47,282 nt of DNA, from positions 1 through 47,282 of the forward strand of contig OMYF01000014.1 of NCBI GenBank assembly GCA_900315205.1, written 5' to 3'. Below are positions 26,724-35,172 of this stretch, one piece after another (the stretch's first letter is position 1; every line of letters begins with the position of its first letter). Source of the stretch: an uncultured Acidaminococcus sp. Its GTDB lineage: Bacteria; Bacillota; Negativicutes; Acidaminococcales; Acidaminococcaceae. Made by a program: the position numbers and the translations under genes. The notes below the pieces were generated by a model, which was not told where the DNA came from, ran no database searches, and worked only from the letters and a program-made list of their open reading frames with translations.

Positions 26724-26770
26724 AAAATACCCTCCCTTCCGGGTTTGTCCGGCAAGGAGGGTATTTTTTT
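26724..26770 (+). terminator. Strong, probably bidirectional terminator after mutS2
   Basis: AAAATACCCTCC (26724-26735) pairs with GGAGGGTATTTT (26756-26767), with more pairing inside, and T residues run on to 26770. It separates convergent mutS2 and ridA. The rest of the 260-bp gap holds nothing recognisable. Confidence 0.9.
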
Positions 26771-26852
26771 GAAAGGTTTTTTTGACCGCATTTCAGGGGT
26801 TCCGGCACTCTGCCGTGCGGCATGCGATGGGAATATGCCGGCACCGCTTCAG

Positions 26853-27230
26853 TTATTTCACAGCTGTGACAGCGATTTCCACCTTTGCTCCTGTGGGGAG
26901 GGCTGCCACCTGGAAAGCCGCCCGGGCCGGGCAGACTCCGTTAAAGTATTCCGCATAGATTTTGTTCATGGCTCCAAAGTCGTTGATGTCTGCCAGCAGG
27001 ACCGTAGCCTGCACTACGTCCCGGAGCGTATAGTGGGCTTCTTCCAGGATGGCCTTTACATTTTCCAGAGACTGACGGGTCTGTTCTTCAATCGTGGCCG
27101 GTGCCTTTCCGGTCTTGGCATCGATGGGGAGCTGGCCCGATACATAGACCGCTGTCCCGGAAGCCTGGATGGCCTGGGAATAGGGGCCGATGGCGGCTGG
27201 TGCCCTGGAAGTACTGATTTCTTTTAACAT
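26853..27230 (-). CDS. ridA: RidA family enamine/imine deaminase
   Basis: A 125-residue YjgF/YER057c/RidA protein. The signature region is complete: GPYSQA near residue 16, YVSGQLPID near 29, and CPARAAFQVAALP near 100 with Arg103, equivalent to the catalytic arginine, and Glu118 near the end. RidA hydrolyses reactive 2-aminoacrylate and related imines made by PLP enzymes to keto acids and ammonia. It is the last gene of a leftward operon with a MalY-type PLP lyase, which is just the sort of enzyme that releases 2-aminoacrylate. The start at 27230 follows GGAGGA; the frame stays open upstream without support. Confidence 0.92.
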   Translation of the reverse strand: MLKEISTSRAPAAIGPYSQAIQASGTAVYVSGQLPIDAKTGKAPATIEEQTRQSLENVKAILEEAHYTLRDVVQATVLLADINDFGAMNKIYAEYFNGVCPARAAFQVAALPTGAKVEIAVTAVK

Positions 27231-27273
27231 GGATGATTCCTCCTTGAATGAGTTTGCAGTCATTGTATGTTCA

Positions 27274-28455
27274 TCAGGCCTGCAGGGCCTGGATGATGCG
27301 GCTTGCAGCTTCTTTGATCAGTGCCGGGTCCGTGGCAAGATTGAGACGGACAAATCCCTGATATCCTTCACCGAACCATTCTCCGTAGTCCACAGCGAGA
27401 CGGCAGCGGTCCTGGATAAAGGTGTGGATGGCTGCGGGCGGCACACAGGAGCGCAGGTCCACCATGACGAGGTAGGTGCCTTCCAGCGTGCAGACGGTCA
27501 CATCCGGGAGGGCCTCCTGCAGCGTGGTCTTCAGCATTTTGTAGTTGTGACGGACCGTGCTGAGCATACCGTCCAGCCAGTCGGCACCTTGTTCGTAACC
27601 GGTCTGGGTTGCCAGTGCACCCAGAAGGCTGACTTCGGTACGGTTCATGCCGGCAGCAAAGGCGTCATAGCGTTTGCGGAGCTGTGCACTGGGGATGATA
27701 ATGTGGGAATGGAGCAGGGTGGCCAGGTTGAATGTCTTGGTGGCGGAATTCAGGATGATCAGTCTGTCACGGTAACGGCCGCCTTTGACCATGGCTGCCG
27801 GCACAAAGGGTTTGTCTCCAGGCAGGATATCCTGATGGATTTCGTCACTGACTGTCAGTACCCCGTGTTTGGCGCAGATCTCCAGGACCTGGGCCAGTTC
27901 ATCTTCGCTCCAGACACGTCCCATGGGGTTCTGGGGAGAGCACTGGATGAAGAGTTTCACGTCCTGTTCCACGATGGCTCTTTCAATGGCTTCGTAATCC
28001 ATGGTGGCATACCCTTTTTCGTAGTGGAGGGGAACCTGGACCAGTTTGCGGTTGTTGTTCGTCACTACATTGTGGAACGGATAGTAGACCGGTGTCAGGA
28101 TCATGCAGGCGTCTCCCGGCTGGGTGAACGCGGCAATGGACCATGCGATGCCGGTCACACAGCCCGTGCTGAACCGGACCCATTCCCGCGGTACGGGACA
28201 GTTGTGGCGGGTGGTCATCCAGCGGTCCAGGGCTGTATAGTAGGAATCCGGTACAAAACTGTATCCGAAGATGCCCTGTTCGACCCGTTTCTTCAGAGCC
28301 TCCGTGATGGCATCACAGGTACGGAATTCCATATCAGCGATCCAGAGGGGAAGCAGATCGGAGCGGCCGAATTTTTCCTGCAGGCCATCCCATTTGGAGC
28401 AGTTTGTATGGCGGCGGTCTGCAAGGTATTTGTCAAGGAATTCATGCATATCCAT
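27274..28455 (-). CDS. MalY/PatB-type PLP aminotransferase / C-S lyase
   Basis: A 393-residue fold-type I PLP enzyme of the MalY/PatB group. Seen: PLWIADMEF near residue 36, STGCVTGI near 96, SPQNPMGRVW near 173, SDEIHQD near 203, the PLP lysine K240 in NSATKTFNLA, and a C-terminal arginine in VRLNLA near 371. MalY/PatB proteins act as cystathionine beta-lyase or cysteine-conjugate lyase, releasing pyruvate by way of 2-aminoacrylate. The NP(H/Q)NP motif has Ser in place of the first Asn. It lies between an NhaC-family carrier (13-bp gap) and ridA (43-bp gap). AGGAGG is 8 nt before the ATG. Confidence 0.88.
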   Translation of the reverse strand: MDMHEFLDKYLADRRHTNCSKWDGLQEKFGRSDLLPLWIADMEFRTCDAITEALKKRVEQGIFGYSFVPDSYYTALDRWMTTRHNCPVPREWVRFSTGCVTGIAWSIAAFTQPGDACMILTPVYYPFHNVVTNNNRKLVQVPLHYEKGYATMDYEAIERAIVEQDVKLFIQCSPQNPMGRVWSEDELAQVLEICAKHGVLTVSDEIHQDILPGDKPFVPAAMVKGGRYRDRLIILNSATKTFNLATLLHSHIIIPSAQLRKRYDAFAAGMNRTEVSLLGALATQTGYEQGADWLDGMLSTVRHNYKMLKTTLQEALPDVTVCTLEGTYLVMVDLRSCVPPAAIHTFIQDRCRLAVDYGEWFGEGYQGFVRLNLATDPALIKEAASRIIQALQA

Positions 28456-28468
28456 AAAAGAATCCTCC

Positions 28469-29824
28469 TTAACCGTTCTGCCGGGCAGCGGCCGCTTTTT
28501 CCTCAGGTGTGCGGAGCAGGCCGAACTGGATGGTGATGCAGGTGAAAAGCATCAGCAGGACCGGATACCAGGCATTGGAAACGACATCAAGATAGGTAAC
28601 ACCGCCGTATTTCTGCACCAGCAGGAAACCGCTGTCATGCGGGACCAGCATCAGGATGGCACAGGAGAAAATATCGATCAGGCTGGCCAGCCGTTTGGGC
28701 GCGATGGTGTATTTCTGTCCCAGGGCCTTGGCGATGGGCGCTGTGATGATGATGGCGACGGTGTTGTTCAGAGTGGTGCCGGAGATGGCAAGGCAAATCA
28801 GGGAAATGAAGTATTCACAGGTCTTCCGGCTGTGGATGCGTGCGGACAGAGTGTCGACAAGCCAGGTGATGCCGCCGTAGTAGCGGATCAGTTCGATCAG
28901 ACCGGACACGAGCATGGCGAAGACAGCGAGGAAGAACATATCTTCCATGCCGGCGCCGATGGCCATCGTCCACTTGAAGAAAGAAACACCGCCGAAAAGG
29001 ACTCCGATGATTCCGGTCATGGCGATGCCTATCAGGAGGACCAGCACCACATCCATGCCGGCAATGGCTGTTACCAGCACAGCGAGATACGGCAGGATTT
29101 TGGGCAGGCTGTATTCCAGGTTGCCCTGGATGCCGGCAGCATCTGCACCGCGGCTCAGGAACCAGTAGATGATGACCGTCAGGATGGAAGCAGGCAGGGC
29201 GATAGTGAAGTTCATGCGGAATTTGTCCTTCATATCGGCACCGACGCCTTTGGTGGCGCAGATGGTCGTATCAGAGATGATGGACAGGTTGTCGCCGAAA
29301 TAGGCTCCGGCAATCGTGGCCGCACCGGCCATGCCCACGTTGAGTCCCGCGCCCTGGGCGATGGAAATGGCGACAGGAATCATGGCTACCTGGGTGCCCA
29401 TGGAAGTCCCGATGCAGGTCGAAATGAAGGCTGTCACCAGGAAGATGCCCGGGATGATGAAATTCCGGGGCAGCAGAGAAATGCCCATATTGACCATGGA
29501 GGTTTTGCCGCCAATCACATCAGCGGCCGATGCAAAACCGCCTGCCATCAGGACAATCAGCCCCAGGAGCATGACGCCGGAGGCACCGGCGCCCTTGCAG
29601 TAGACATCGACCTTGCGGGCAATCGGGATTTCCCTGCTATAACAGAGCAGGGCCACTGTGATGGCGGCCAGGACGGCTACATATCGGGGCATATAGGAGA
29701 AGGGTTTGGGAGCTCCGATGGCGGTGAAGTAAATCCCGGTCCCCACGTACAGGATCAGGAAGAGGACCATGGGGAAAAAGGCTGCCGCGCCATAATTTTT
29801 TGGTTTCAGCAGATCATTCGACAT
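28469..29824 (-). CDS. NhaC-family antiporter / amino-acid-linked carrier
   Basis: A 451-residue membrane protein with about 11-12 helices, in the NhaC family of Na+/H+ antiporters (ion transporter superfamily). Typical features are GASGVMLLGLIVLMAGGF near 80, STCIGTSMGTQVA near 135 and GAYFGDNLSIISDTT near 180. The family includes malate-lactate/Na+ antiporters and carriers found beside amino acid genes. As first gene of the nhaC-malY-ridA operon it may import the substrate of the lyase (for example a thioether amino acid) or export a product; this is inference from context. The start at 29824 follows AGGAGTG. Confidence 0.8.
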   Translation of the reverse strand: MSNDLLKPKNYGAAAFFPMVLFLILYVGTGIYFTAIGAPKPFSYMPRYVAVLAAITVALLCYSREIPIARKVDVYCKGAGASGVMLLGLIVLMAGGFASAADVIGGKTSMVNMGISLLPRNFIIPGIFLVTAFISTCIGTSMGTQVAMIPVAISIAQGAGLNVGMAGAATIAGAYFGDNLSIISDTTICATKGVGADMKDKFRMNFTIALPASILTVIIYWFLSRGADAAGIQGNLEYSLPKILPYLAVLVTAIAGMDVVLVLLIGIAMTGIIGVLFGGVSFFKWTMAIGAGMEDMFFLAVFAMLVSGLIELIRYYGGITWLVDTLSARIHSRKTCEYFISLICLAISGTTLNNTVAIIITAPIAKALGQKYTIAPKRLASLIDIFSCAILMLVPHDSGFLLVQKYGGVTYLDVVSNAWYPVLLMLFTCITIQFGLLRTPEEKAAAARQNG

Positions 29825-29938
29825 TTTCAGCACTCCTTTTGAAAACAGCATTGCGTCAGGGTGATTCGTGCGGCGACAGATAAGGCATCTTCTCCTCCGC
29901 GCGTCTGGAGAAGCAAATTGTCTATAAATTTTGTAAAA

Positions 29939-30146
29939 TTTCGCTAAATTTTTGAACCTTATCTTTTATGCTTGTATTCATTATAAAAATGCAGGAGCGG
30001 ATGGTCAAAGCCAGGAAAGTTTCGTGAAACGGGACGGATAAGCTAAAAAATTTCGCCAAAATGGAATTTTATGATTGATTTATGCTAAACTGGGAAGGAA
30101 AAGACAGAATGGGCGGCAGAGAGCTGATTTGTTGACTTTTACGAAA
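29939..30146. promoter_or_regulatory. Four TTTCGNNAAA boxes in the divergent nhaC/XRE region
   Basis: TTTCGCTAAA (29939-29948), TTTCGTGAAA (30020-30029), TTTCGCCAAA (30051-30060) and, on the minus strand, TTTCGTAAAA (30146-30137). The second is part of the perfect palindrome GTTTCGTGAAAC. Boxes two and three are 31 bp apart, about three helical turns. They flank the nhaC promoter and cover the likely XRE promoter (TGCTAAACT, 30083-30091), as expected for operators of the adjacent regulator. Confidence 0.6.
29980..30008 (-). promoter_or_regulatory. Sigma-A promoter of the nhaC-malY-ridA operon
   Basis: On the minus strand TTGACC (30008-30003) and a perfect TATAAT (29985-29980) are separated by 17 nt. 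The predicted start near 29973 leaves a leader of about 150 nt. Confidence 0.85.
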
Positions 30147-30166
30147 CGAGGAAAGAAGGGATCCCC

Positions 30167-30871
30167 ATGACGGTTTCTGAAGAAATCGGTAAGAAACTCA
30201 ATACTTTCCGCAAGGCCAGGGGTATGACACTGGAGAGCCTTGCCCGCAAAGTGTGCAAAAGCAAATCCACGGTCTCCAAATATGAAAAAGGAGAAATTTC
30301 CATGGATATAGAGACACTGTACGAGCTGGCTCAGGCCCTTGAAATCCATGTGGAACAGCTGCTATATGTCCCGCCGGAACGGACTCCCATCCGGGACAGT
30401 GCTGCTTCTCCCGCCTTCTTCAAGGGACTTTCCCGTTTCTACGGCTATATCTTCGACGGCCGGGCCAATCAGCTGATCCGCTGCGTCTTCGATGTACTGG
30501 CTCCCAGCGAAGAGAATGGGTATAAAATCATGATGTATATGAACTTCAAGGAATATGCTCATTATGAGAACTGTGAAAATACCTATTGGGGTTATATCAG
30601 GCATTTCGATGCCCTGACCCGGATTACCCTGACAAATCAGGATACTCCCATGGAGCAGGCCAGTGTCCAGGTGCTGGCCTCTTATTTGGATTCCCCGACC
30701 AAATGGGGGCTGTTCACCGGATTTTCTTCCCGGCCCATGATGCCCATTGCCACCAAGATCCTGCTGAGCAAGCAGGTGATCAAGGAAGATGAGGAATTCC
30801 TCAGGTCCCTGAAAATTTCCCGGGAAGATGTGCGGATCCTGAAGCTGTACAATATGCTATCCATTACCTAA
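30167..30871 (+). CDS. XRE-family transcriptional regulator
   Basis: A 234-residue regulator. Residues 7-62 form a Cro/C1-type helix-turn-helix (IGKKLNTFRKARGMTLESLA, then SKSTVSKYEKGE). The remaining 170 residues are a conserved but unnamed ligand- or partner-binding domain rich in aromatics (SRFYGYIFDG, YWGYIRHFD), of a type seen in Negativicutes and Clostridia. It is divergent from the nhaC-malY-ridA operon, and four repeated boxes lie between them. Control of that operon and of itself is the simplest reading. AAGAAGGG precedes the ATG. Confidence 0.82.
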   Translation: MTVSEEIGKKLNTFRKARGMTLESLARKVCKSKSTVSKYEKGEISMDIETLYELAQALEIHVEQLLYVPPERTPIRDSAASPAFFKGLSRFYGYIFDGRANQLIRCVFDVLAPSEENGYKIMMYMNFKEYAHYENCENTYWGYIRHFDALTRITLTNQDTPMEQASVQVLASYLDSPTKWGLFTGFSSRPMMPIATKILLSKQVIKEDEEFLRSLKISREDVRILKLYNMLSIT

Positions 30872-30875
30872 TAGG

Positions 30876-30884
30876 TGGTATACT
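30876..30884 (+). promoter_or_regulatory. Extended -10 promoter for the PPOX-HxlR pair
   Basis: TGGTATACT, an extended -10 with 5 of 6 consensus bases, begins 5 bp after the XRE stop and 112 bp before the PPOX-family start. The -35 is weak. Confidence 0.5.
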
Positions 30885-30995
30885 ATGAAATTTATCAGTG
30901 ACTTATAAATTTCTTCATATCTTGTTTCGCCCGAGCTGCTGGCTTATGATGAAAAGCGTCGAAAAACAAAGCCGACAGGCAAGGAGGAAAAAACA

Positions 30996-31391
30996 ATGCT
31001 GAATGAAAATGTTGTGAATCTGCTGAAAAACAGTATGTGGGATCTGGCTACCTGTGCCGATGGACAGCCCAATGTGGTGCCCGTTGCCTTCAAGGATGTG
31101 ACTCCGGAAGGAAAGCTGCTGGTGGGGGACGTGTTCCTGGATACCACTTTAAAGAACCTGAAGGCCAACGGAGGCAAGATCGCCATTTCCGTCTATGATC
31201 CCAAGAGCCTGGAAGGATATCAGCTGAAAGGGACGGCGGAACATATTACGGAAGGTCCTGTAGTGGACAATTTCAAGAAAATCGTGGAAACCATGTTTAA
31301 AGGGGCCGCTACGGCCAAAGGGGCCCTGGTCATTACCCTGGACAAGGTAATCGTCACCACTCCCGGCGGGGACAACAAGAAGGAACTGTAA
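30996..31391 (+). CDS. Pyridoxamine-5'-phosphate-oxidase-family flavin-binding protein
   Basis: A 131-residue single-domain protein of the PNPOx-like FMN-binding split barrel fold. Visible features are LATCADGQPNVVPVAFKDV near residue 17-35, a glycine-rich LLVGDVFLDTTLKNLKANGGKIAISVYD segment near 41-68 that matches the FMN phosphate-binding part, and YQLKGTAEHI near 73. Such proteins are usually small dimeric FMN or haem proteins; true PNP oxidase is larger. It is followed after 36 bp by an HxlR regulator, a frequent pairing for redox- or electrophile-responsive flavoproteins. AAGGAGG precedes the ATG. Confidence 0.82.
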   Translation: MLNENVVNLLKNSMWDLATCADGQPNVVPVAFKDVTPEGKLLVGDVFLDTTLKNLKANGGKIAISVYDPKSLEGYQLKGTAEHITEGPVVDNFKKIVETMFKGAATAKGALVITLDKVIVTTPGGDNKKEL

Positions 31392-31427
31392 GAGAAATCT
31401 TAGATCTGTGAAAGGAGGTGCCGGTCC

Positions 31428-31805
31428 ATGTACAAGAAGAAAATGGCCGCGGATATCCGCTGTCCGCTGGAATACGGTCTGGAAGTGTTCGGCGGGAAGT
31501 GGAAGTCCAGGATCCTCTGTGTCCTGGCAGCACAGGAACCCCTGCGCTACAATCAACTTCGCCGGGAAATGAGCAACATCACCGATGCGGTCCTGGCCGC
31601 GACCCTGAAAGAATTGCTGGGTTCCGGTATGATCCAGCGCAGATCTTATGATGAAATTCCGCCCCGGGTGGAATATTCCCTGACGGACAAGGGCCATTCC
31701 GTAGTGCCCATTCTCCAGTCCATTTGCCGCTGGGCCGGACAGTTCAGCAAGGAAAATAAGACGGAACATCCCATGACCCAATGTGAAAAATGTGATTATC
31801 GGTAA
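31428..31805 (+). CDS. HxlR-family winged-helix regulator
   Basis: A 125-residue HxlR regulator. The family core is present: CPLEYGLEVFGGKWKSRILCVL near residue 12-33, RYNQLRREMSNITDAVLAATLKEL near 45-68, and RVEYSLTDKGHSVVPIL near 83-100. Cys12 sits where HypR and related redox sensors carry their reactive cysteine, and two more cysteines lie in the C-terminal CEKC. It may sense oxidants or aldehydes and control the flavin protein encoded just before it. AAGGAGGTG precedes the ATG. Confidence 0.88.
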   Translation: MYKKKMAADIRCPLEYGLEVFGGKWKSRILCVLAAQEPLRYNQLRREMSNITDAVLAATLKELLGSGMIQRRSYDEIPPRVEYSLTDKGHSVVPILQSICRWAGQFSKENKTEHPMTQCEKCDYR

Positions 31806-31806
31806 A

Positions 31807-31855
31807 AAAGATTGCTGTACGTGTATGTTTTATGCACAGGCAGCAATCTTTTTTT
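31807..31855 (+). terminator. Intrinsic terminator after the HxlR gene
   Basis: AAAGATTGCTG (31807-31817) pairs with CAGCAATCTTT (31841-31851) and is followed by T residues to 31855. Confidence 0.9.
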
Positions 31856-31943
31856 GTTTCCTGTAAATCAAAAATTCCATCTTTCTTTCGGTACGATAAG
31901 AGTTGGAAGAAAAAAGAGGGAAAAAGTCCGGGGATTTTCCATT

Positions 31944-32063
31944 AAAAAGAAACTTTTCTGACATAAAAGTCTCTTTTTGAGAAACTTACATCCTTTTGTC
32001 AGGAAGACTGATTTCTGGTAAGGTAGGAGCAGGACAGAGGAACGGCTGGAGGCGGCCGTTCCT
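31944..32063 (+). other. Leader hairpins before the second malY-type gene
   Basis: Two inverted repeats lie in the 285-bp gap 31806-32090. The first is AAAAAGAAACTTTT (31944-31957) with AAAAGTCTCTTTTT (31965-31978), terminator-like but with one mismatch. The second is a perfect 9-bp AGGAACGGC/GCCGTTCCT (32038-32046 with 32055-32063), 15 bp before the ribosome site and without a U-tract. Confidence 0.45.
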
Positions 32064-32090
32064 GAAAAAATAAAGACAGGAGTGGAAATC

Positions 32091-33314
32091 ATGAAATACG
32101 ATTTTGATGAAATGGTCGACCGCTATCACACCAATGCACTGAACACCGACGGTTTCCGGGGATATATTTTCAATGATTTTGAAGGAAAGAAGAAGTTCCC
32201 CTTCCGGGATGATGAATTCGTCCGCATGTGGGTGGCCGATATGGAATTTGCCATGTGCCCGGATATTATCCAGGCCATCAAGGACCGGGCCGACCGTCGT
32301 ATCATCGGCTACAGTCAGGTCTTTGAACCGGAATTTTATCAGGCTTACAATGCCTGGAACCAGAAAATGTACGGCTGGACCTATCCCAAAGAGCAAATCT
32401 GCTTCTCCCTGGGAATCATCCCGGCGTTGTACGAACTGGTGGACTTGTTGCTCAGCGACCATGAATATGCCATCGTGAACACGCCGGCTTACGGGTACTT
32501 CCAGCATCCTATCGACTATAAGCACAAACACGCCATCCACAACAAGTTGGTTAGGGATGCAGAAGGGAACTGGCATCTGGATTTCGATGCCCTGGAACGG
32601 GACGCATCCGATCCCTTTGCCAAACTGCTGATCTGGTGCAACCCCCAGAATCCCACCGGCCATGTATGGACGGAGGATGAACTGAAGAAAGTGGCGGATA
32701 TCGTGGAACGGCACAATCTGTGGATCATCAGCGATGAAATCCACTGCGATCTGCTGCGCCAGGGTGTGAAGCACATCCCCATGGCCAAGATCATGCCGGA
32801 TTACGACAAGCTGATTGTCTGCACGTCCGCCTCTAAGGCCTTTAACATGGCTGGCATGATGTTTGCAGAAATCATTATCCGGGATCCCCAGCTGCGGAAG
32901 CTGTACATCGCCTCCACCAACACCTATGCCATGAACCTGAACCCTCTGTCCATTGCAGCCCATACGGCAGCCTATGAAAAAGGTGGAGAATGGCTGGATC
33001 AGCTGCGGACCTATCTGGATGGCAATTTCCAGCTGGTAAAGGAGACCTTCGCCCGGGAACTGCCGAAAATCGTGTTCAAGATTCCGGAAGCCACCTATCT
33101 GGCCTGGGTGGATATGAACCCTTATCTGGGGGATGTGGAGAACATCCCTGATTTCATGGCCAACAAGGCCGGTGTCCTCCTGGAAGGCGGCGACGCCCTG
33201 TTTGTAGACAATGCCAAAGGGTATATCCGTTTGAATCTTGCCATGCCACAGGCGATGGTACAGAAAGGACTGGAGAGGATCGTGAAAGCCGTGAAGGCGC
33301 ACTGCGGGAAATAA
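32091..33314 (+). CDS. Second MalY/PatB-type PLP aminotransferase / C-S lyase
   Basis: A 407-residue paralogue of the enzyme at 27274-28455. Motifs are MWVADMEF near residue 46, CNPQNPTGHVW near 183, SDEIHCD near 214, PLP lysine K249 in SASKAFNMAG, and IRLNLAMPQ near the end. In MalY/PatB the NPxNPxGR motif usually ends in Arg; here it is His. The N-terminus has about 10 extra residues. It has its own leader and a terminator after it, so it is probably monocistronic. Beta-C-S lyase activity is likely, but a true aminotransferase cannot be excluded. AGGAGTGG lies 5 nt before the ATG at 32091. Confidence 0.86.
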   Translation: MKYDFDEMVDRYHTNALNTDGFRGYIFNDFEGKKKFPFRDDEFVRMWVADMEFAMCPDIIQAIKDRADRRIIGYSQVFEPEFYQAYNAWNQKMYGWTYPKEQICFSLGIIPALYELVDLLLSDHEYAIVNTPAYGYFQHPIDYKHKHAIHNKLVRDAEGNWHLDFDALERDASDPFAKLLIWCNPQNPTGHVWTEDELKKVADIVERHNLWIISDEIHCDLLRQGVKHIPMAKIMPDYDKLIVCTSASKAFNMAGMMFAEIIIRDPQLRKLYIASTNTYAMNLNPLSIAAHTAAYEKGGEWLDQLRTYLDGNFQLVKETFARELPKIVFKIPEATYLAWVDMNPYLGDVENIPDFMANKAGVLLEGGDALFVDNAKGYIRLNLAMPQAMVQKGLERIVKAVKAHCGK

Positions 33315-33444
33315 GGGGTCCCGGTACCTGTTTTGAAGATTCCATCCATGTCATTGCCAGCACGTCTTTTCATCTCCAACCTGGAGCATAAACATCAGAA
33401 AGCAGCTTCGGGCCGCGCATCCTGACGGCGCAGCTGCTGCGGCG

Positions 33445-33504
33445 AAAGAGCCGTGATTCCTCGGCGTACCGAATCATACACCATGAGGGAGCACGGCTCT
33501 TTTT
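33445..33504 (+). terminator. Terminator after the second malY-type gene
   Basis: AAAGAGCCGTG (33445-33455) pairs with CACGGCTCTTT (33492-33502) and is followed by TT. The large loop contains a further GATTC/GAATC pairing. Confidence 0.75.
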
Positions 33505-33603
33505 GCATCTGCACGCTGTCGGCGGTCGGAACGGGAAACCCGGCCAGGTGCGTCTTTTGTACGGTTTCGATTCGGCATCTTCAGCGGCGTCCTGACTTCA
33601 TCC

Positions 33604-33632
33604 TTGCTTTCCTTTCTATAGTTTCCTATAAT
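33604..33632 (+). promoter_or_regulatory. Promoter of the DUF819 gene, with a long leader
   Basis: TTGCTT (33604-33609), a 17-nt spacer and a perfect TATAAT (33627-33632). The start codon is about 250 nt downstream of the predicted transcription start. I do not recognise a riboswitch in that leader, and no gene is supported in the gap 33505-33890. Confidence 0.65.
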
Positions 33633-33890
33633 GGCATGGAAAATAAAGAAACTGCAGATCATTCCGGTATGACAGTCCTGCGTATCCTCACTGTCCCCGT
33701 GCTGCCGTCAGATAAAGGATGCCGACAGGTAGGTGCCCGGTCTTTACACGGAGAGGGGACGGGGCAATCTGTATAGATCAGAGAAATCTCCATGGCCCGG
33801 TGCTGTCCGGCTTCCCGTGTGCTGGAGCCAGATGCCGGGAATGATGCCTGCAGCAGGAACGGTTTTGTATTTTGAAGGGAGGAAAATGAA

Positions 33891-35102
33891 TTGGCTTCAC
33901 TGATCAGTCCGGAAAATACCTGGATGCTGCTTGCCATTACCTGCATTTCCGTTGCTGTCGCTGTGTATCTGGAACAAAAGTATGCATGGGCTTCCAAATT
34001 GTCAGGCGCCGTGATCGCCCTGATTTTTTCGCTCGTCCTCGTCAATCTGAACATAATACCCATGCATGCGCAGCTCTTTGATGATGTCATCTGGGGCTAT
34101 GCTGTGCCCATCGCCATTCCGCTGCTCCTGCTCCAGTCCAATCTGAGCAGGATCTGGCGGGAAACGGGCCGGCTCCTCTTCATTTTTCTCATCGGAGCCG
34201 TTGGTACCGTTTGCGGCGCCGTCCTTGGCACCGTCCTGCTGGGCCCTTTCATCAAGGGGCTGCCCAAGGTGGCGGCCATGATGACCGGTTCCTATATCGG
34301 CGGCGGGGTCAATTTCGTGGCCCTGGCTGATGCTTTCAGGACCGATGGCTCCCTGGTCTCCTCGACAGTGGTCGCGGACAATCTCAATATGGCCGTCTAT
34401 TTCCTCGTCCTGCTGGGCTGTGTCGGGAACTCCTTCTTCCGCAGGCACTATACGCATCCCCATATCGATGCCGTGGAAGCGCACCAGGAAAGCCGTGAAG
34501 GCAGGACTCTCGCTGCGTCATACTGGAGCCGCAAGGATATTTCCCTCAAGGATATCGCAGTCGCTTTTATGTACGGCGTTACGGTCGTCACCGTGTCCAG
34601 ACTGATCGGGAGCGCCGTCACGGCAGCTCTTCCCGGCAGCGGCGGGCTTGTCCAGATCTGCCGTACATTTTTTGGCAGCCAGTACGTGTGGATCACGCTC
34701 ATCTCCATGGTCTTTGCCACCTGCTTTGACAAGCAGGCCTCAGCCATGAACGGAGCCCAGGAATTGGGGACTTATTTCATCTATCTCTTCTTCTTTGCTA
34801 TCGGTGTGCCGGCTTCCATCCCGGAGATCCTGCGCAATGCGCCGCTCCTTTTCGTGTTCTGCTTCATTATGGTCGCAGTCAATATGGCTTTCTGCTTTGT
34901 GGGAGGACGGATTTTCCACTTCGATCTGGAAGATATAGTCCTTGCGTCCAATGCCAACATCGGCGGGCCCACGACGGCAGCGGGCATGGCCATTTCCCAG
35001 GGGTGGGACAGGCTCGTCGGACCGTCCATGCTGGTCGGGACCTTCGGCTATGTCATCGGCACCTATCTGGGCATTATCGTCGGCAGTCTCCTGGGCGCCT
35101 GA
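33891..35102 (+). CDS. DUF819-family membrane protein
   Basis: A 403-residue integral membrane protein with about 11 helices, of the DUF819 (YjcL-like) family. Characteristic parts are AIPLLLLQSNLSRIW near residue 76, MTGSYIGGGVNFVALADAF near 130 and ASNANIGGPTTAAGMA near 352, in which paired GG motifs suggest an inverted-repeat transporter fold. The family has no established substrate to my knowledge. The start is TTG at 33891, supported by GGGAGG 8 nt upstream; the nearby ATG at 33885 is out of frame and stops at once. It precedes a GntR regulator but ends in a hairpin and probably has a separate transcript. Confidence 0.85.
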   Translation: MASLISPENTWMLLAITCISVAVAVYLEQKYAWASKLSGAVIALIFSLVLVNLNIIPMHAQLFDDVIWGYAVPIAIPLLLLQSNLSRIWRETGRLLFIFLIGAVGTVCGAVLGTVLLGPFIKGLPKVAAMMTGSYIGGGVNFVALADAFRTDGSLVSSTVVADNLNMAVYFLVLLGCVGNSFFRRHYTHPHIDAVEAHQESREGRTLAASYWSRKDISLKDIAVAFMYGVTVVTVSRLIGSAVTAALPGSGGLVQICRTFFGSQYVWITLISMVFATCFDKQASAMNGAQELGTYFIYLFFFAIGVPASIPEILRNAPLLFVFCFIMVAVNMAFCFVGGRIFHFDLEDIVLASNANIGGPTTAAGMAISQGWDRLVGPSMLVGTFGYVIGTYLGIIVGSLLGA

Positions 35103-35172
35103 CAGCGGAGTGCGGAACAGATGAGGCAAAGCCTTTGCTTGGAGGCAGCCTGAAAGGAAAAAACAGTAAAGA

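Noticed and set aside
28271..29842. Rightward frame of 523 codons opposite nhaC
   Set aside because: It is the complement of a clear membrane protein, giving a false Asp/His/Gly-rich sequence.
33453..33776. Open frame of 107 codons in the gap before the DUF819 gene
   Set aside because: It begins inside a terminator stem, runs over a promoter, has mixed composition and no recognisable domain.
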